Shown here one piece after another: positions 26,932-36,310 of a DNA stretch of 64,000 nt. A program made the translations under genes and the position numbers. Location of the stretch: contig CP152408.1 of NCBI GenBank assembly GCA_038961845.1, forward strand, positions 5,022,001 to 5,086,000, written 5' to 3'. Within the stretch, counting starts at the first letter, position 1; each line of letters begins with the position of its first letter. Source of the DNA: Xylophilus sp. GW821-FHT01B05. Its GTDB lineage: Bacteria > Pseudomonadota > Gammaproteobacteria > Burkholderiales > Burkholderiaceae_C. Below the pieces are notes generated by a model. That model ran no database searches. It was not told the DNA's origin and saw only the letters and a list, made by a program, of their open reading frames with translations.

Positions 26932-27624
26932 TCAAGCGTCCAGCGCCGCCTTGCGTTTCATGCTCCGTAGCGCGCCCATCCCATAGTGGGCCAAGCACAC
27001 ATAGAGCCCGGCAATGGATGCCCAGTGCAGGAAAAACCCCGGCGCCGACGCGTCAAAGTCCCAGCCATCCAGGCTCATCTGAAAAGACAGCTTGGCGCCA
27101 ACGCCCATCACGCATGAACTCCACACGCCATGGCCGGCGATGCCTGCGGCAAGCAAGCGCAGTACCGTGCTGCGCGCCGCGCTTTCGCCGGTGATGTGGA
27201 AGGCACTTCGCATCGCCTGCATGACCCTCTGCCAGCGCAAGCCGAGATGGATGGCCACCAGGATCAGGCTCCAGTAAGCGACGAGTCCATGAATCTGGCG
27301 CACGGTGAAGCCGCCATCGAGCCGCAGAAAACTGAACACCGTGCGCGAGATCATCAAGCTGCTCAGCAGCAGCGCCAGCATGGTGACCAGAAGACACAGC
27401 GTGAGGACCACGTCGATCAGGCCGCGCGCCTCACGCCGCGCCTTGGCAATGGCGCCATACCAGCGTCGATTGAAGACGTTGTGCACGCCGACCAGCAAGA
27501 AGATGCCAGTGCCTATCCACTCATGCGCCGCGTTGTCCAGCCAGTAGTAGGCCAGCGCCACCAGCAGCAGAGCGGCTGCAATGCCGTCGAGCAGCAACCG
27601 CAGCAGAAACGTTGTTCTTATCAC
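26932..27624 (-). CDS. DUF4405 membrane protein, probable di-heme cytochrome b
   Basis: A 230-aa integral membrane protein with about six hydrophobic segments. Two of them carry paired histidines spaced H-x13-H: H34/H48 and H112/H126. Two helices with this spacing are the classical way to hold two b hemes across the membrane. DUF4405 members are described as cytochrome b-like, but their role is not established. It is the last gene of the long aldehyde oxidoreductase/efflux operon, 14 bp after the cytochrome P460 gene. I infer that it passes electrons between that periplasmic cytochrome and quinone. Confidence 0.8.
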   Translation of the reverse strand: MIRTTFLLRLLLDGIAAALLLVALAYYWLDNAAHEWIGTGIFLLVGVHNVFNRRWYGAIAKARREARGLIDVVLTLCLLVTMLALLLSSLMISRTVFSFLRLDGGFTVRQIHGLVAYWSLILVAIHLGLRWQRVMQAMRSAFHITGESAARSTVLRLLAAGIAGHGVWSSCVMGVGAKLSFQMSLDGWDFDASAPGFFLHWASIAGLYVCLAHYGMGALRSMKRKAALDA

Positions 27625-27638
27625 CCGCAGCCGCCCCT

Positions 27639-28109
27639 TTATTGAAGGCGCTGAATGTCATTGAACGTGAAGAGGTGCTGCTTGTCCGCCCGCCCCTGAT
27701 GGCACGACTGGCAGCGCGCGGTGTTCTCGCTCATGTTGATCGTCTTGTCTGGCTTGAAAGCCTGGAACTGCCAGTCACCCGTGCGCCGGGCGGGCTCGTA
27801 GTCCGCGCCCCAGCCATCCTGCTTTTCCATCACGAAGTAGCGAAAGACCTTGTTGTCCCGGTAGTCGACCAGAACCACATGCGTGCCGCTGGGGATGGTC
27901 TGGCCAAGCTTGATGGCCTCGATCGCCTCCTGGCTGGTCAGCAGGTGTTCCGTGACGTTGCCGCGCTTGACGGTCGTGTAGTGCACCAGCCGGTCCAGAT
28001 TGGTGGGGAAGCTCACCCGGTTGGTCTCAGCACTTACCAAGCCCGGCGGCAGTGCGATGGCACAGAGTGCAAGGGCGCCTGCCGCCGCGCGGCCATGGAG
28101 AGCTTTCAT
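27639..28109 (-). CDS. Cytochrome P460-family periplasmic protein
   Basis: A 156-aa c-type heme protein with a signal peptide (about 1-27) and a single heme motif CQSCH at residues 133-137 near the C-terminus, as in cytochrome P460 and cytochrome c'-beta. The beta-rich core includes HVVLVDYRDNKVFRYFVMEK. Known relatives oxidise hydroxylamine or bind NO. The lysine cross-link to heme that defines true P460 enzymes could not be verified from sequence alone, so electron transfer or gas binding are alternatives. Its ATG overlaps the MFS stop (ATGA at 28106-28109). Confidence 0.85.
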   Translation of the reverse strand: MKALHGRAAAGALALCAIALPPGLVSAETNRVSFPTNLDRLVHYTTVKRGNVTEHLLTSQEAIEAIKLGQTIPSGTHVVLVDYRDNKVFRYFVMEKQDGWGADYEPARRTGDWQFQAFKPDKTINMSENTARCQSCHQGRADKQHLFTFNDIQRLQ

Positions 28110-29560
28110 GGTGTGATTTTTTCTTCAGGATGCATGTTCTCGCTGACGGCACGTGTGCCGGCCCGCACGATGAAGAGCAGCACAATCAAAAACGCCATCA
28201 ACAGCATGACCGTGCTGGCATCGAAGGTGGCGGCAACGCGGTGCGCCAGTTGCTCGTGCCCCTGCAGGCCTACGGCGCCTGAAGCGGCGGCAAACACCGC
28301 CACCAGCACGCCCAGCCCGAGCGAGCCGCCCAGTTGGTGCGCCACGTTGACCAGGCCCGAGGCCGCACCCGCGTCTTTGCTCGACACGCCCGCCACCGCG
28401 GCAATGGTCAGCGGCCCCAGCACGCCGCCCTGCCCTATGCCGATCAGGATCATGGGCAGCGCAATGCCGGTGAGGTAGGGCGTGTGCGCCGACACCTGCG
28501 CCAGCCAGGCCATGCCGATGGCGCCAATGAGCAGGCCAACCGCCAGCAGGCGCGCATTGCCGAAGCGACGCGTGAGGCGCGGCACCATCAGCGCCGCAAT
28601 GAAGTTGGGAATGGTGGTCGGCAAGAAAGCCAGGCCCGCTTCCAGCGGCCGCAGGCCCAGCACGCCCTGCAGGTACTGCGTGGCAAAGAACCAGAAGCCG
28701 ACCATGCCGCCCAGGAACAGCACGCGCGCCGCATAGGCAGCGCTGCGCTGGCGGTTGGCGAACAGGCGCAGCGGCAGGATAGGCTGGGCCGCGCGCGCCT
28801 CGTGGAAGATGAAGAAGGCCAGCAGCAGCACGCCGAGCGTGAGCGACGCCAGCGTGAACGCATCGCCCCAGCCCACCTCGGCGGCGCGCACGATGCCGTA
28901 GACCACGGCACTCATGCCCAGCGTGGAACTCACCGCGCCCGCCAAGTCGAGCTGGCCCGGCCGCGTGGGTGTCTCGGCAAAGTAGCGGCGCGCACCCAGC
29001 ATCAGCGCGATGCCGATCGGCAGGTTGATGAAGAAGCCCACGCGCCAAGAGATCAGGTCAGCCACCAGCCCGCCCAGCACCAGCCCCAGGCTGGCACCCA
29101 CGCCGGCCGCCGCGGCATAGTAGGACAGCGCACGGGTGCGCTCGGGTCCCTCTGCAAAGTGCGTGGACAGCAGCGCCAGCGTGGAAGGCGCGAGGATGGC
29201 CGCGCCCACGCCCTGCACCGCGCGCGAGGCCAGCAGCCAGGTGGCCGATTGCGCGACGCCTATCGCCAGCGAGGCCAGCGTGAACAACGCCAGGCCGACG
29301 ATGAACATGCGCCGGCGGCCCAGGATGTCGCCCGCACGCGCACCCAACAGCAGCAGGCCGCCAAAGGTGAGCGTGTAGGCGTTCTGCACCCACGACAGCC
29401 CCGCCGCCGAGAAGTTCAGGCCGGCCTGGATCTTGGGCAGGCCGGTGATGACGATCGAGATGTCGATCACGATCATCAGGTAGCTCGCCACGATGATGGC
29501 CAGCACCATGCCCTTGTCGGGCTTGGCGCTGCGCGTTGGAGTGATTGCTTGGGCGTTCAT
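28106..29560 (-). CDS. MFS exporter, DHA2 (EmrB/QacA) family
   Basis: A 484-aa drug:H+ antiporter with 14 predicted helices. The motif A-like loop GARAGDILGRRRMFIVG follows helix 2, and the antiporter motif C region (AAGVGASLGLVLGGLVAD) lies in helix 5. It starts 9 bp after the outer-membrane factor gene and overlaps the cytochrome gene by ATGA. An MFS exporter embedded directly behind a complete RND pump suggests that cytoplasmic substrate is handed to the periplasm, from where the RND complex can remove it. Substrate is unknown. Confidence 0.93.
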   Translation of the reverse strand: MNAQAITPTRSAKPDKGMVLAIIVASYLMIVIDISIVITGLPKIQAGLNFSAAGLSWVQNAYTLTFGGLLLLGARAGDILGRRRMFIVGLALFTLASLAIGVAQSATWLLASRAVQGVGAAILAPSTLALLSTHFAEGPERTRALSYYAAAAGVGASLGLVLGGLVADLISWRVGFFINLPIGIALMLGARRYFAETPTRPGQLDLAGAVSSTLGMSAVVYGIVRAAEVGWGDAFTLASLTLGVLLLAFFIFHEARAAQPILPLRLFANRQRSAAYAARVLFLGGMVGFWFFATQYLQGVLGLRPLEAGLAFLPTTIPNFIAALMVPRLTRRFGNARLLAVGLLIGAIGMAWLAQVSAHTPYLTGIALPMILIGIGQGGVLGPLTIAAVAGVSSKDAGAASGLVNVAHQLGGSLGLGVLVAVFAAASGAVGLQGHEQLAHRVAATFDASTVMLLMAFLIVLLFIVRAGTRAVSENMHPEEKITP

Positions 29561-29569
29561 CCGTGCTCC

Positions 29570-30988
29570 TTACTCGCGGGCCAGCCGCAGTTCCCCATCA
29601 TGCGCAGGCGACCAGCCGCCGCCAAGCGCGCGCGCCAATTGCACCGTGGCGCGCAGTTGCCGGGTTTCCAGGTCCAGCGCGCTGCGGCGCGCCTGCAACA
29701 GCGTGGTCTGCGCCGTCAGCACGTCCAGGTAGCTGGACGCGCCTTCGCGGTAGCGGTTGCCGGCCAGGTCCAGCGCGCGCTGCGAGGCGGCCACCGCACG
29801 CTGCTCGGCCAGTGCGGCCTCGCCGTAGTCGGCCAGCAGCGCCAGTTGGTCTTCGACCTGCCGGAACGCGCCCAGCACCACGCTGCGGTAGCGCTGCCCG
29901 GCCTCTTCCAGCACGGCCTGCGCGCGTGCCTGCTCGGCCTGGCGGCGACCACCGTCCAGCAGGCTGGTGACCATGCCCGGCCCGACGGCCCAGAACAGGT
30001 TGGGCGCCTCGATAAAGCGGCGCAGGTCGCTGCTTTGGAAGCCACCCTGCAGGCCCAGCGTCAACGCGGGGAAGAAGGCCGCGCGCGCCACGCCCAGGCG
30101 GGCATTGGCTGCGGCCACGCGCTGCTGCTCCGCGGCAATGTCGGGCCGCCGCTGTAGCAGTGTGGAGGGCTGGCCCAGTGGCACATCCGGCAGCGTCGCT
30201 GCGACCACGCGGGGCTCAACCGCAAAGCTGGATGCGTTGGCGCCAACCAGCGCCGCCACCGCATGCTCCAGCACCGCGCGCTGGGCCCGCCGCTGGCTCA
30301 GTTGCGAGCGCGTGCTGTCCAGTTGCGCCTCGGCGCGCGCCAGGTCCAGGCCGGCGACGATGCCGCCACGGTGCCGGCTCGCCACCAGCTCTGCGGCTCG
30401 CACGTAGGAAGCCTCGGTCTCACGCAGCAGGGCCAGTTCCTTGTCCAGGCCGCGCAGCGCAAACCAGGTGTCGGCCAGCTGCGCCTGCAGCGCCAGGCGC
30501 GCAGCCGCCAGATCGGCTTGCGCGGCCTGCGCCTCGGCATCGCCCGCGCTGACCCGCTGGCGCACGCGGCCCCACAGGTCCAGCTCGTATTGCAGATCCA
30601 GGCCCAGGCTGGCGCTGCTGTACTCGTCGGGTGAACCGGCGCCCAGCACGCGCAGCGGCCGGCGCTCGGATTGCCGGTTGCGCTGCACGCCGAGCGAGGC
30701 GTCCAGCGTGGGTGACTGCGCCGCCCGCAGCGTATCGCTGGCAGCACGTGCCTGCTGGTAGCGCGCCAGGGCGCTGGCCAAGTCGGGGCTGTTGGCCAGC
30801 AGTTGCTGCTGCAGGCGGTCCAGTTCCTTGTCCTGGTAGCTTTCCCACCAGGCGCTGGGCAGCGCGGCCGCAGACGTAGCCCCGCGCGCTTCCTTGAAGG
30901 TATCAGCCACGGCGACCTCAGGCAGCGGTGCCGGCGGCAGCGGGGCGCAGCCCGCGCATACCAGCGCCAGCCACAAGGCGGGCCTCAT
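29570..30988 (-). CDS. Outer-membrane efflux lipoprotein (OprM/NodT family)
   Basis: A 472-aa TolC-like channel. The lipobox is visible in LALVCAGCAP, with the acylated Cys at about residue 14. Two repeated coiled-coil/beta-strand modules follow (SLGLDLQYELDLWGRVRQRV is the NodT signature; the second half has ALTLGLQGGFQSSDLRRF). It overlaps the adaptor gene by ATGA at 30985-30988, giving the order permease, adaptor, channel. It completes the tripartite pump of this cluster; the MdtAB pump at the window start has no channel gene in view. Confidence 0.92.
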   Translation of the reverse strand: MRPALWLALVCAGCAPLPPAPLPEVAVADTFKEARGATSAAALPSAWWESYQDKELDRLQQQLLANSPDLASALARYQQARAASDTLRAAQSPTLDASLGVQRNRQSERRPLRVLGAGSPDEYSSASLGLDLQYELDLWGRVRQRVSAGDAEAQAAQADLAAARLALQAQLADTWFALRGLDKELALLRETEASYVRAAELVASRHRGGIVAGLDLARAEAQLDSTRSQLSQRRAQRAVLEHAVAALVGANASSFAVEPRVVAATLPDVPLGQPSTLLQRRPDIAAEQQRVAAANARLGVARAAFFPALTLGLQGGFQSSDLRRFIEAPNLFWAVGPGMVTSLLDGGRRQAEQARAQAVLEEAGQRYRSVVLGAFRQVEDQLALLADYGEAALAEQRAVAASQRALDLAGNRYREGASSYLDVLTAQTTLLQARRSALDLETRQLRATVQLARALGGGWSPAHDGELRLARE

Positions 30989-32124
30989 GGCTGCGCCTCG
31001 GCGATGCGCACCTTGTCGCCGTTGGCCAGGCCGTCCGGCGGGCTTTCGATCAGGCGCTCGCCCGGTGCCAGGCCGCCGGCCAGCTCGACCATGCGCCCCA
31101 GGTCGCGCCCCAGCGTCACCGGCCTCAGGCGCACCAGGCCTTGCTCGTCCACGGTGGCCACCTGGGTGCCGTCCTTGCCGATCATCAGCGCGCCGGGCGG
31201 CACGCCCAGGCTGGCGGCGCCGGTGGGCGCGTCGAAGCGCACTGTGGCAAAACCGCCCGGCAACAGCTCGCCGGCCTTGTTGTCCACCGTGAGCTGCACC
31301 AGCATGGCGCCAGAGCTGGCCTGGATGGAGCGCGCCGTCGAATCCACCGTGGCGGTGTAGACGCGGGTGGGCCGCTCTGGCGTAGTCAGTTGCGCCTTGC
31401 TGCCTGCGCCAATGAAGGCGACCTGGCGCTGCGGCACATTGACGTAGACGCGCAGGCGCCGCACGTCGGAGACAACGAACAGCTCGCTGCCCGGCGCACC
31501 GCCGACGTTGATCAGCGCGCCGACATCGGTGTTGCGCGCGGTGATGATGCCGTCGAAGGGCGCGGCCAGCCGGGCGTATTGCTTCAGGGCCTGCGTGCGC
31601 TCGACATTGGCCTGCAGCGCGTTGACCACCGACTGCTTGGCCGCCAGGTCGCCGGCCTTCTCGTCGGCCTCTTGCCGCGACACCGAGTCGCTGGTCAGCA
31701 GCGCCTGCCAGCGCCGCGCCGTGCTGTCGGCCAGCGCGGCATTGCTGCGCGCGGTGGCCAGCTCGGCACGCGCCTGAACCAGTTGCTCATCCAGGTCCGG
31801 TGTCTCGATCTCGGCCAGCAATTGCCCGGCCTTCACCGGGGCGCCGATGTCGGCGTTCCAGCGTTTCAGGTAGCCGCTGACCCGGGCATGGATGGGTGCG
31901 CGCGCCCAGGCCTCCAGCCGCGCGGGCAGCTCCAGCACGCTGGCGTCCATGGCCGTGGGCGCGATCAGCCGCACCGTGGGCAAGGCCCTGGCCGCCACGC
32001 TGTCCTGCAGTTGCAGGGCCTGGGAGCGGCGGCTCAGCAGGCCTGCCGCCAGCACCACGAGCGCCAGGCCGACCAGGGTGACGGCGATCGCGTGCCGCCG
32101 CAAAAAAGAAACTTCAGTAGGCAT
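30985..32124 (-). CDS. RND efflux periplasmic adaptor
   Basis: A 379-aa membrane fusion protein with an N-terminal anchor helix (about 12-30), a lipoyl half-motif (GYLKRWNADIGAPVKAGQLLAEIETPDL), a short alpha-hairpin and the second lipoyl half (LAAPFDGIITARNTDVGALI). The beta-barrel and membrane-proximal domains follow, ending GERLIESPPDGLANGDKV. It overlaps the permease gene by 11 bp and the channel gene by 4 bp, so stoichiometric translation is likely. Sequence style is that of adaptors paired with solvent- or aromatic-induced RND pumps; that is an inference. Confidence 0.92.
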   Translation of the reverse strand: MPTEVSFLRRHAIAVTLVGLALVVLAAGLLSRRSQALQLQDSVAARALPTVRLIAPTAMDASVLELPARLEAWARAPIHARVSGYLKRWNADIGAPVKAGQLLAEIETPDLDEQLVQARAELATARSNAALADSTARRWQALLTSDSVSRQEADEKAGDLAAKQSVVNALQANVERTQALKQYARLAAPFDGIITARNTDVGALINVGGAPGSELFVVSDVRRLRVYVNVPQRQVAFIGAGSKAQLTTPERPTRVYTATVDSTARSIQASSGAMLVQLTVDNKAGELLPGGFATVRFDAPTGAASLGVPPGALMIGKDGTQVATVDEQGLVRLRPVTLGRDLGRMVELAGGLAPGERLIESPPDGLANGDKVRIAEAQP

Positions 32125-35100
32125 GGGTCAAGGACGGCTCGGGATTGGAAGAAGAACTTGCGGCGCGGCGCGCATCGCGCCTGTGCGCCAGGCTGAACAC
32201 CACCGGCACAAAGACCAGCGTGGCAACCGTCGCGGTGAGCAGCCCGCCGATCACGGCGCGGCCCAGCGGTGCGTTCTGCTCGCCGCCTTCGCCCAGGCCC
32301 AGGGCCATGGGCAACATGCCGATGACCATGGCCAGCGCCGTCATCAGCACCGGCCTAAAGCGCACAAAGCCCGCCTCCAGCGCCGCCGCCGTGGCATCGC
32401 CCAGCACCTCCAGGCGCTCGCGCGCAAAGCTGATGACCAGCACGCTGTTGGCCGTGGCCACGCCCATGCACATGATGGCGCCGGTGAGGGCCGGCACCGA
32501 CAGCGTGGTCTCGGTGGCAAACAGCATCCAGACAATGCCGGCCAGCGCCGCCGGCAGCGCCGAGACGATCACCGCCGGGTCGCGCCAGGACTGGAAGTTG
32601 ACGACGATCAGCAGGTAGATCAGCAGCACCGCGCCCAGCAGCCCGAAGAAGAGGCCATTGAAGGCACGCTCCATCGTGGCCACCTGGCCCATCAGCTCCA
32701 CGCGCGAACCCGTGGGCAGGTCGGCGGCGGCATCGGCCAGCAGGCGGCGGATGTCGGCGGCCACGGCGCCCAGGTCGCGGTCCTGCGTGGCGGCGTGGAT
32801 CTGCACCATGGTCTGCACGTCGTACTGGCTGATCAGGGCGCTGCCGGTGCTGCGCTCCAACCGGGCAACGCCGCCCAGCGTGGCGCTGCCCGGGGTCGTG
32901 CCATTGCCCACCGGCAGGTTCTCCAGGCTGGCCAGCGAATCCAGCTCGTGCTGCGGCGTCTGCATCACGATCGGGTAGCTCACGCCGTTGGCCGGATTGA
33001 GCCAGTAGGTGGGCGCCACCTGGCTGCTGCCGCCCAGGTTGACCACCAGGCTGTTGGTGACGTCGCGGGCGGTCAGGCCCTGCTGCTGCGCCTGGGTGCG
33101 GTCCAGCTCCACCTTGAACACCGGCGCTTTGTTGGATTGCTGGATGCGGGCATCGACCACGCCGGGCACGCTGCGTATGCGCTTGAGCAGTTGCTGCGCA
33201 TAGGCGTAGTTGGCTTCGAGGTTGCCGCCGCGGATCTGCAGATCGATCGGTGCCGGCGCGCCAAAGTTCAGGATCTGGCTGACGATGTCGGCCGGCGGGA
33301 ACCAGAAGACCGTGTCCGGAAACGCCTCCGGCAGCGTCTGGCGCAGTTGCCGCACGTAGTCGGCGGTGGGGCGGTGGCCCTTGCGCAGCGCGATCTGGAA
33401 GTCCCCGTCATGCGAGCCCGAGACCCCGGTGTTGTTGTAGGTAAGGTTGATGTTGCTGGGCGGCAGGCCGATGTTGTCGACCAGCGTCTCGATCTCTGCG
33501 GCCGGGATGACGCGGCGGATCTCCTGCTCGATGCGGGAGAAACGCGCCGCCGTCTCTTCCACCCGCGTACCCACCGGCACACGCGCATGCATCAGGATCT
33601 GGCCCGAATCCACAGACGGAAAGAAGTTGCTGCCGATAAAGGGCAGCAGCCCGAAGGACAGCAGCACCGCCGCGCTGAAACCCAGCAGAAAGGCCTTGGG
33701 CCGCTGCAAGGCACGCTGCAGCAGGCCACGGTAGGCCTCGCGCACGCGCTCGAAGCCGGCCTCGAAACGCCGCTGGAAGCGCGCCAGCGCATGGCGCGGC
33801 ACCGGCGCCTCGGCCGCATGCGGCTTGAGCAGGTACTTGGCCAAGGTGGGCACCAGCGTGCGCGACAGGATGAAGGAGCAGACCATCGCGAAGATCACCG
33901 ACAACGCCATCGGCACGAACAAAAAGCGCGACACGCCGTCGAGAAAGAACATGGGCACCAGCACGATGCAGATGCACAGCAGGGACACAAAAGCCGGCAC
34001 CACGATCTGGCGCGCGCCGTCGAGGATGGCGGGCTCGACCTGCTTGCCCTGCTCCAGGTGCCAGTTGATGTTCTCTATGGTCACCGTGGCGTCATCCACC
34101 AGGATGCCCACCGCCAGCGCCAGGCCGCCCAGGGTCATCAGGTTCAGGGTCTGGCCCAGGACCGACAAGGCGACGATGGCGCCGAGGATGGACAGCGGGA
34201 TGGACACCGCGATGATCACCGTCGGCCGCCAACTGCCCAGGAACAGCAGGATCATCAGGCTGGTCAGGGCTGCGGCAATCGCGCCCTCCAGCGCCACGCC
34301 CTGGATGGCCGCGCGCACAAACAAGGACTGGTCGTTGATGGGCAGCACTTTCAGGGCCTGCGGCAGCGCGTCGCGCATGTCGGCAAGCTTGGCGCGAACA
34401 CCATCGACGATGGCCAGGGTCGAGGCCGAGCCGTTCTTCAGCACCGACATCAGCACTGACCTGCCGCCGTCCACATGCACGATATTGGTCTGCGGTGCAT
34501 TGCCGTCACGCACCTGGACCACGTCGCGCAGATAGATGGTGCTGCCGTTGACCACCCTCACCGGCAGGCGGCCGATGTCATCGATGGCCGAGGGCGCGCT
34601 GTTGAGCTGCAGCGTGTATTCCAGGCTGCCGATCTTCTGCGTGCCTATGGGCGTGAGCACGTTCTGCGCGGCCAGCGCGGCCGCCACGTCCTGCGCCGAC
34701 AGACCGCGCGCCTGCAAGGCGGCCGGGTCCAGGTCGATCTGCAACTGGCGCTGCTTGCCGCCATAGGGCAGCGGAATGGCAGCGCCGGGCACGGTCACCA
34801 ATGGCGTGCGCACCGTGTTCATGCCCAGGTCGAACAACTGCTGCTCCGACAGCCCCTCACCCGACAAGGCCACCTGCAGGATGGGCACCGTGGCCGCGTT
34901 GTAGTTGAGGATGACCGGCGGCATGATGCCCGCCGGCATCTGGCGCAGCGCCACCTGCGAAGCCGCCGTGACCTGCGCGTTGGCCACCGCGATGTTGACG
35001 CCGGGCTGGAAGAAGATCTTGACGACGCCGACGCCCGCGTAGGTGCTGGCCTCGATGTGCTCGATGTCATTCACCGCCGTGGTCAGGATGCGCTGGAATG

Positions 35101-35302
35101 GCGTGGAGATGCGCCCGGCCACCTGGTCGGGCGGCATGCCGGTGTACTGCCAGGCCACCGCGATCACCGGTATGCGGATCTCGGGAAAGATGTCGGTGGG
35201 CGTGCGCAGCGCGACCAGCGGGCCGACGATCAGCAGCAGCAGCGCCATCACGATGAAGGTGTAGGGGCGCTGCAGCGCAACACGAACGGCGCCGATCAGC
35301 AT
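32114..35302 (-). CDS. RND efflux permease (HAE-1/AcrB superfamily)
   Basis: A 1062-aa proton-driven pump with twelve helices and two large periplasmic loops. The proton-relay motif is GILVDDATVTIENIN in helix 4, and the N-terminal block PTDIFPEIRIPVIAVAWQYTGMPPDQV is typical of the group of transporters next to a NodT-type channel. It starts 55 bp after the CMD-family gene and overlaps the adaptor. The periplasmic docking of RND pumps fits the periplasmic aldehyde oxidoreductase encoded in the same transcript: the pump could remove the aldehyde or the acid product. Confidence 0.93.
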   Translation of the reverse strand: MLIGAVRVALQRPYTFIVMALLLLIVGPLVALRTPTDIFPEIRIPVIAVAWQYTGMPPDQVAGRISTPFQRILTTAVNDIEHIEASTYAGVGVVKIFFQPGVNIAVANAQVTAASQVALRQMPAGIMPPVILNYNAATVPILQVALSGEGLSEQQLFDLGMNTVRTPLVTVPGAAIPLPYGGKQRQLQIDLDPAALQARGLSAQDVAAALAAQNVLTPIGTQKIGSLEYTLQLNSAPSAIDDIGRLPVRVVNGSTIYLRDVVQVRDGNAPQTNIVHVDGGRSVLMSVLKNGSASTLAIVDGVRAKLADMRDALPQALKVLPINDQSLFVRAAIQGVALEGAIAAALTSLMILLFLGSWRPTVIIAVSIPLSILGAIVALSVLGQTLNLMTLGGLALAVGILVDDATVTIENINWHLEQGKQVEPAILDGARQIVVPAFVSLLCICIVLVPMFFLDGVSRFLFVPMALSVIFAMVCSFILSRTLVPTLAKYLLKPHAAEAPVPRHALARFQRRFEAGFERVREAYRGLLQRALQRPKAFLLGFSAAVLLSFGLLPFIGSNFFPSVDSGQILMHARVPVGTRVEETAARFSRIEQEIRRVIPAAEIETLVDNIGLPPSNINLTYNNTGVSGSHDGDFQIALRKGHRPTADYVRQLRQTLPEAFPDTVFWFPPADIVSQILNFGAPAPIDLQIRGGNLEANYAYAQQLLKRIRSVPGVVDARIQQSNKAPVFKVELDRTQAQQQGLTARDVTNSLVVNLGGSSQVAPTYWLNPANGVSYPIVMQTPQHELDSLASLENLPVGNGTTPGSATLGGVARLERSTGSALISQYDVQTMVQIHAATQDRDLGAVAADIRRLLADAAADLPTGSRVELMGQVATMERAFNGLFFGLLGAVLLIYLLIVVNFQSWRDPAVIVSALPAALAGIVWMLFATETTLSVPALTGAIMCMGVATANSVLVISFARERLEVLGDATAAALEAGFVRFRPVLMTALAMVIGMLPMALGLGEGGEQNAPLGRAVIGGLLTATVATLVFVPVVFSLAHRRDARRAASSSSNPEPSLTHAY

Positions 35303-35357
35303 GGCCAGGCCTCGGTACGGTCCAGCCCATCGGGCCGGCGGGGGTGCGGGAGAAACT

Positions 35358-35813
35358 TCACTGCTTGGCGAACACTTCTTTGGCTACGGAAATCGCGGTC
35401 ACCGCGCTCGGCCAGCCGGCGTAGAAGGCCAGGTGGGTGATGGTCTCGACCAACTCGTCCTGCGTCACGCCGTTGTCGCGCGCCCGGATGAGGTGGGGGC
35501 GCAATTGGTCGGGGCGGTTCATGGCGATCAGCGCGCTGACCGTCACCAGGCTGCGGTCCCGTGGCGACAGGCCCGGCCGAGCCCACACATCGCCAAACAA
35601 CACCTTGTCGGTCAGCTCTGCGAACTTGGGCGAGATGTCGCCAAACATCTGCTGCGCCCGCGTGGCAGAACTGCTCGCCGGCTGCGCGGGCGCTTGCGCC
35701 TTTGCCGGTGTGGACACTGTGCCGGCAACGGCCACGGCAAGGCTGGCCAGCGAGCCGGCAACTGATTTCTTCACGATGTTCTTCCTTTGATTGCGGGGGA
35801 GCGGGTCGCTCAC
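35358..35813 (-). CDS. Secreted carboxymuconolactone decarboxylase-family protein
   Basis: A 151-aa AhpD-fold protein preceded by an export signal (basic [10 protein letters not shown], then a hydrophobic stretch ending STPAKAQA at about residue 41). The domain shows [20 protein letters not shown] and [20 protein letters not shown], but no CxxC redox pair, so it is not a peroxidase of AhpD type. It overlaps the cupin gene by ATGA. Cupin/CMD pairs are common in oxidoreductase clusters, with no assigned reaction. Confidence 0.87.
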   Translation of the reverse strand: MSDPLPRNQRKNIVKKSVAGSLASLAVAVAGTVSTPAKAQAPAQPASSSATRAQQMFGDISPKFAELTDKVLFGDVWARPGLSPRDRSLVTVSALIAMNRPDQLRPHLIRARDNGVTQDELVETITHLAFYAGWPSAVTAISVAKEVFAKQ

Positions 35814-36289
35814 GGCTGGCTCTGGTACTGCGCGTCGCTGACCTTCTCCAGCCAGTCGACGGCCTTGCCATCCGATTGCTCGGTGATGGCGATGTGCGTC
35901 ATGGCGGTGGTGGCCGACGCGCCATGCCAGTGCTTCTGGCCCGGCGGAATCCAGACCACGTCGCCCGGGCGGATCTCCTGCACCGGATCGCCCCAGCGCT
36001 GCACGCGGCCCGCGCCCGCCGTGACGATCAGCGTCTGCCCGATCGGGTGCGTGTGCCAGGCCGTGCGCGCGCCGGGCTCAAAGGTCACATAGGCGCCCGT
36101 TGCGCGGGCGGGCTGCTGCGGCTGCAGGAACAGCGGGTCGACCCGCACGGTGCCGGTGAAGTAATCCTTCGGTCCTTTGGCAGACGCCTGCGAACCGCTG
36201 CGCGTGATCTTCAGGCCGTTGTCATCGGACTGCGCCAACGCTGAAGCGGCCATGGATAGAGAAATGGCAGCCATTGCCACGGATTTCAT
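35810..36289 (-). CDS. Secreted cupin-domain protein
   Basis: A 159-aa single-cupin protein with a short signal peptide (about 1-19, ALAQ). Motif 1 is [20 protein letters not shown], containing HxH, and motif 2 is [17 protein letters not shown], so three His ligands for a metal ion are present while the usual Glu is replaced by Gln. The reaction is unknown; small secreted cupins of this type act as isomerases, dioxygenases or lyases. It starts 21 bp after the molybdopterin subunit and overlaps the CMD gene. Confidence 0.87.
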   Translation of the reverse strand: MKSVAMAAISLSMAASALAQSDDNGLKITRSGSQASAKGPKDYFTGTVRVDPLFLQPQQPARATGAYVTFEPGARTAWHTHPIGQTLIVTAGAGRVQRWGDPVQEIRPGDVVWIPPGQKHWHGASATTAMTHIAITEQSDGKAVDWLEKVSDAQYQSQP

Positions 36290-36310
36290 GGGGGTTCCTT
36301 GTGGGATGTT

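Noticed and set aside
31892..34459. An 855-codon plus-strand open frame
   Set aside because: Antisense to the RND permease and adaptor; composition is His/Gln/Arg-rich and has no recognisable motif.
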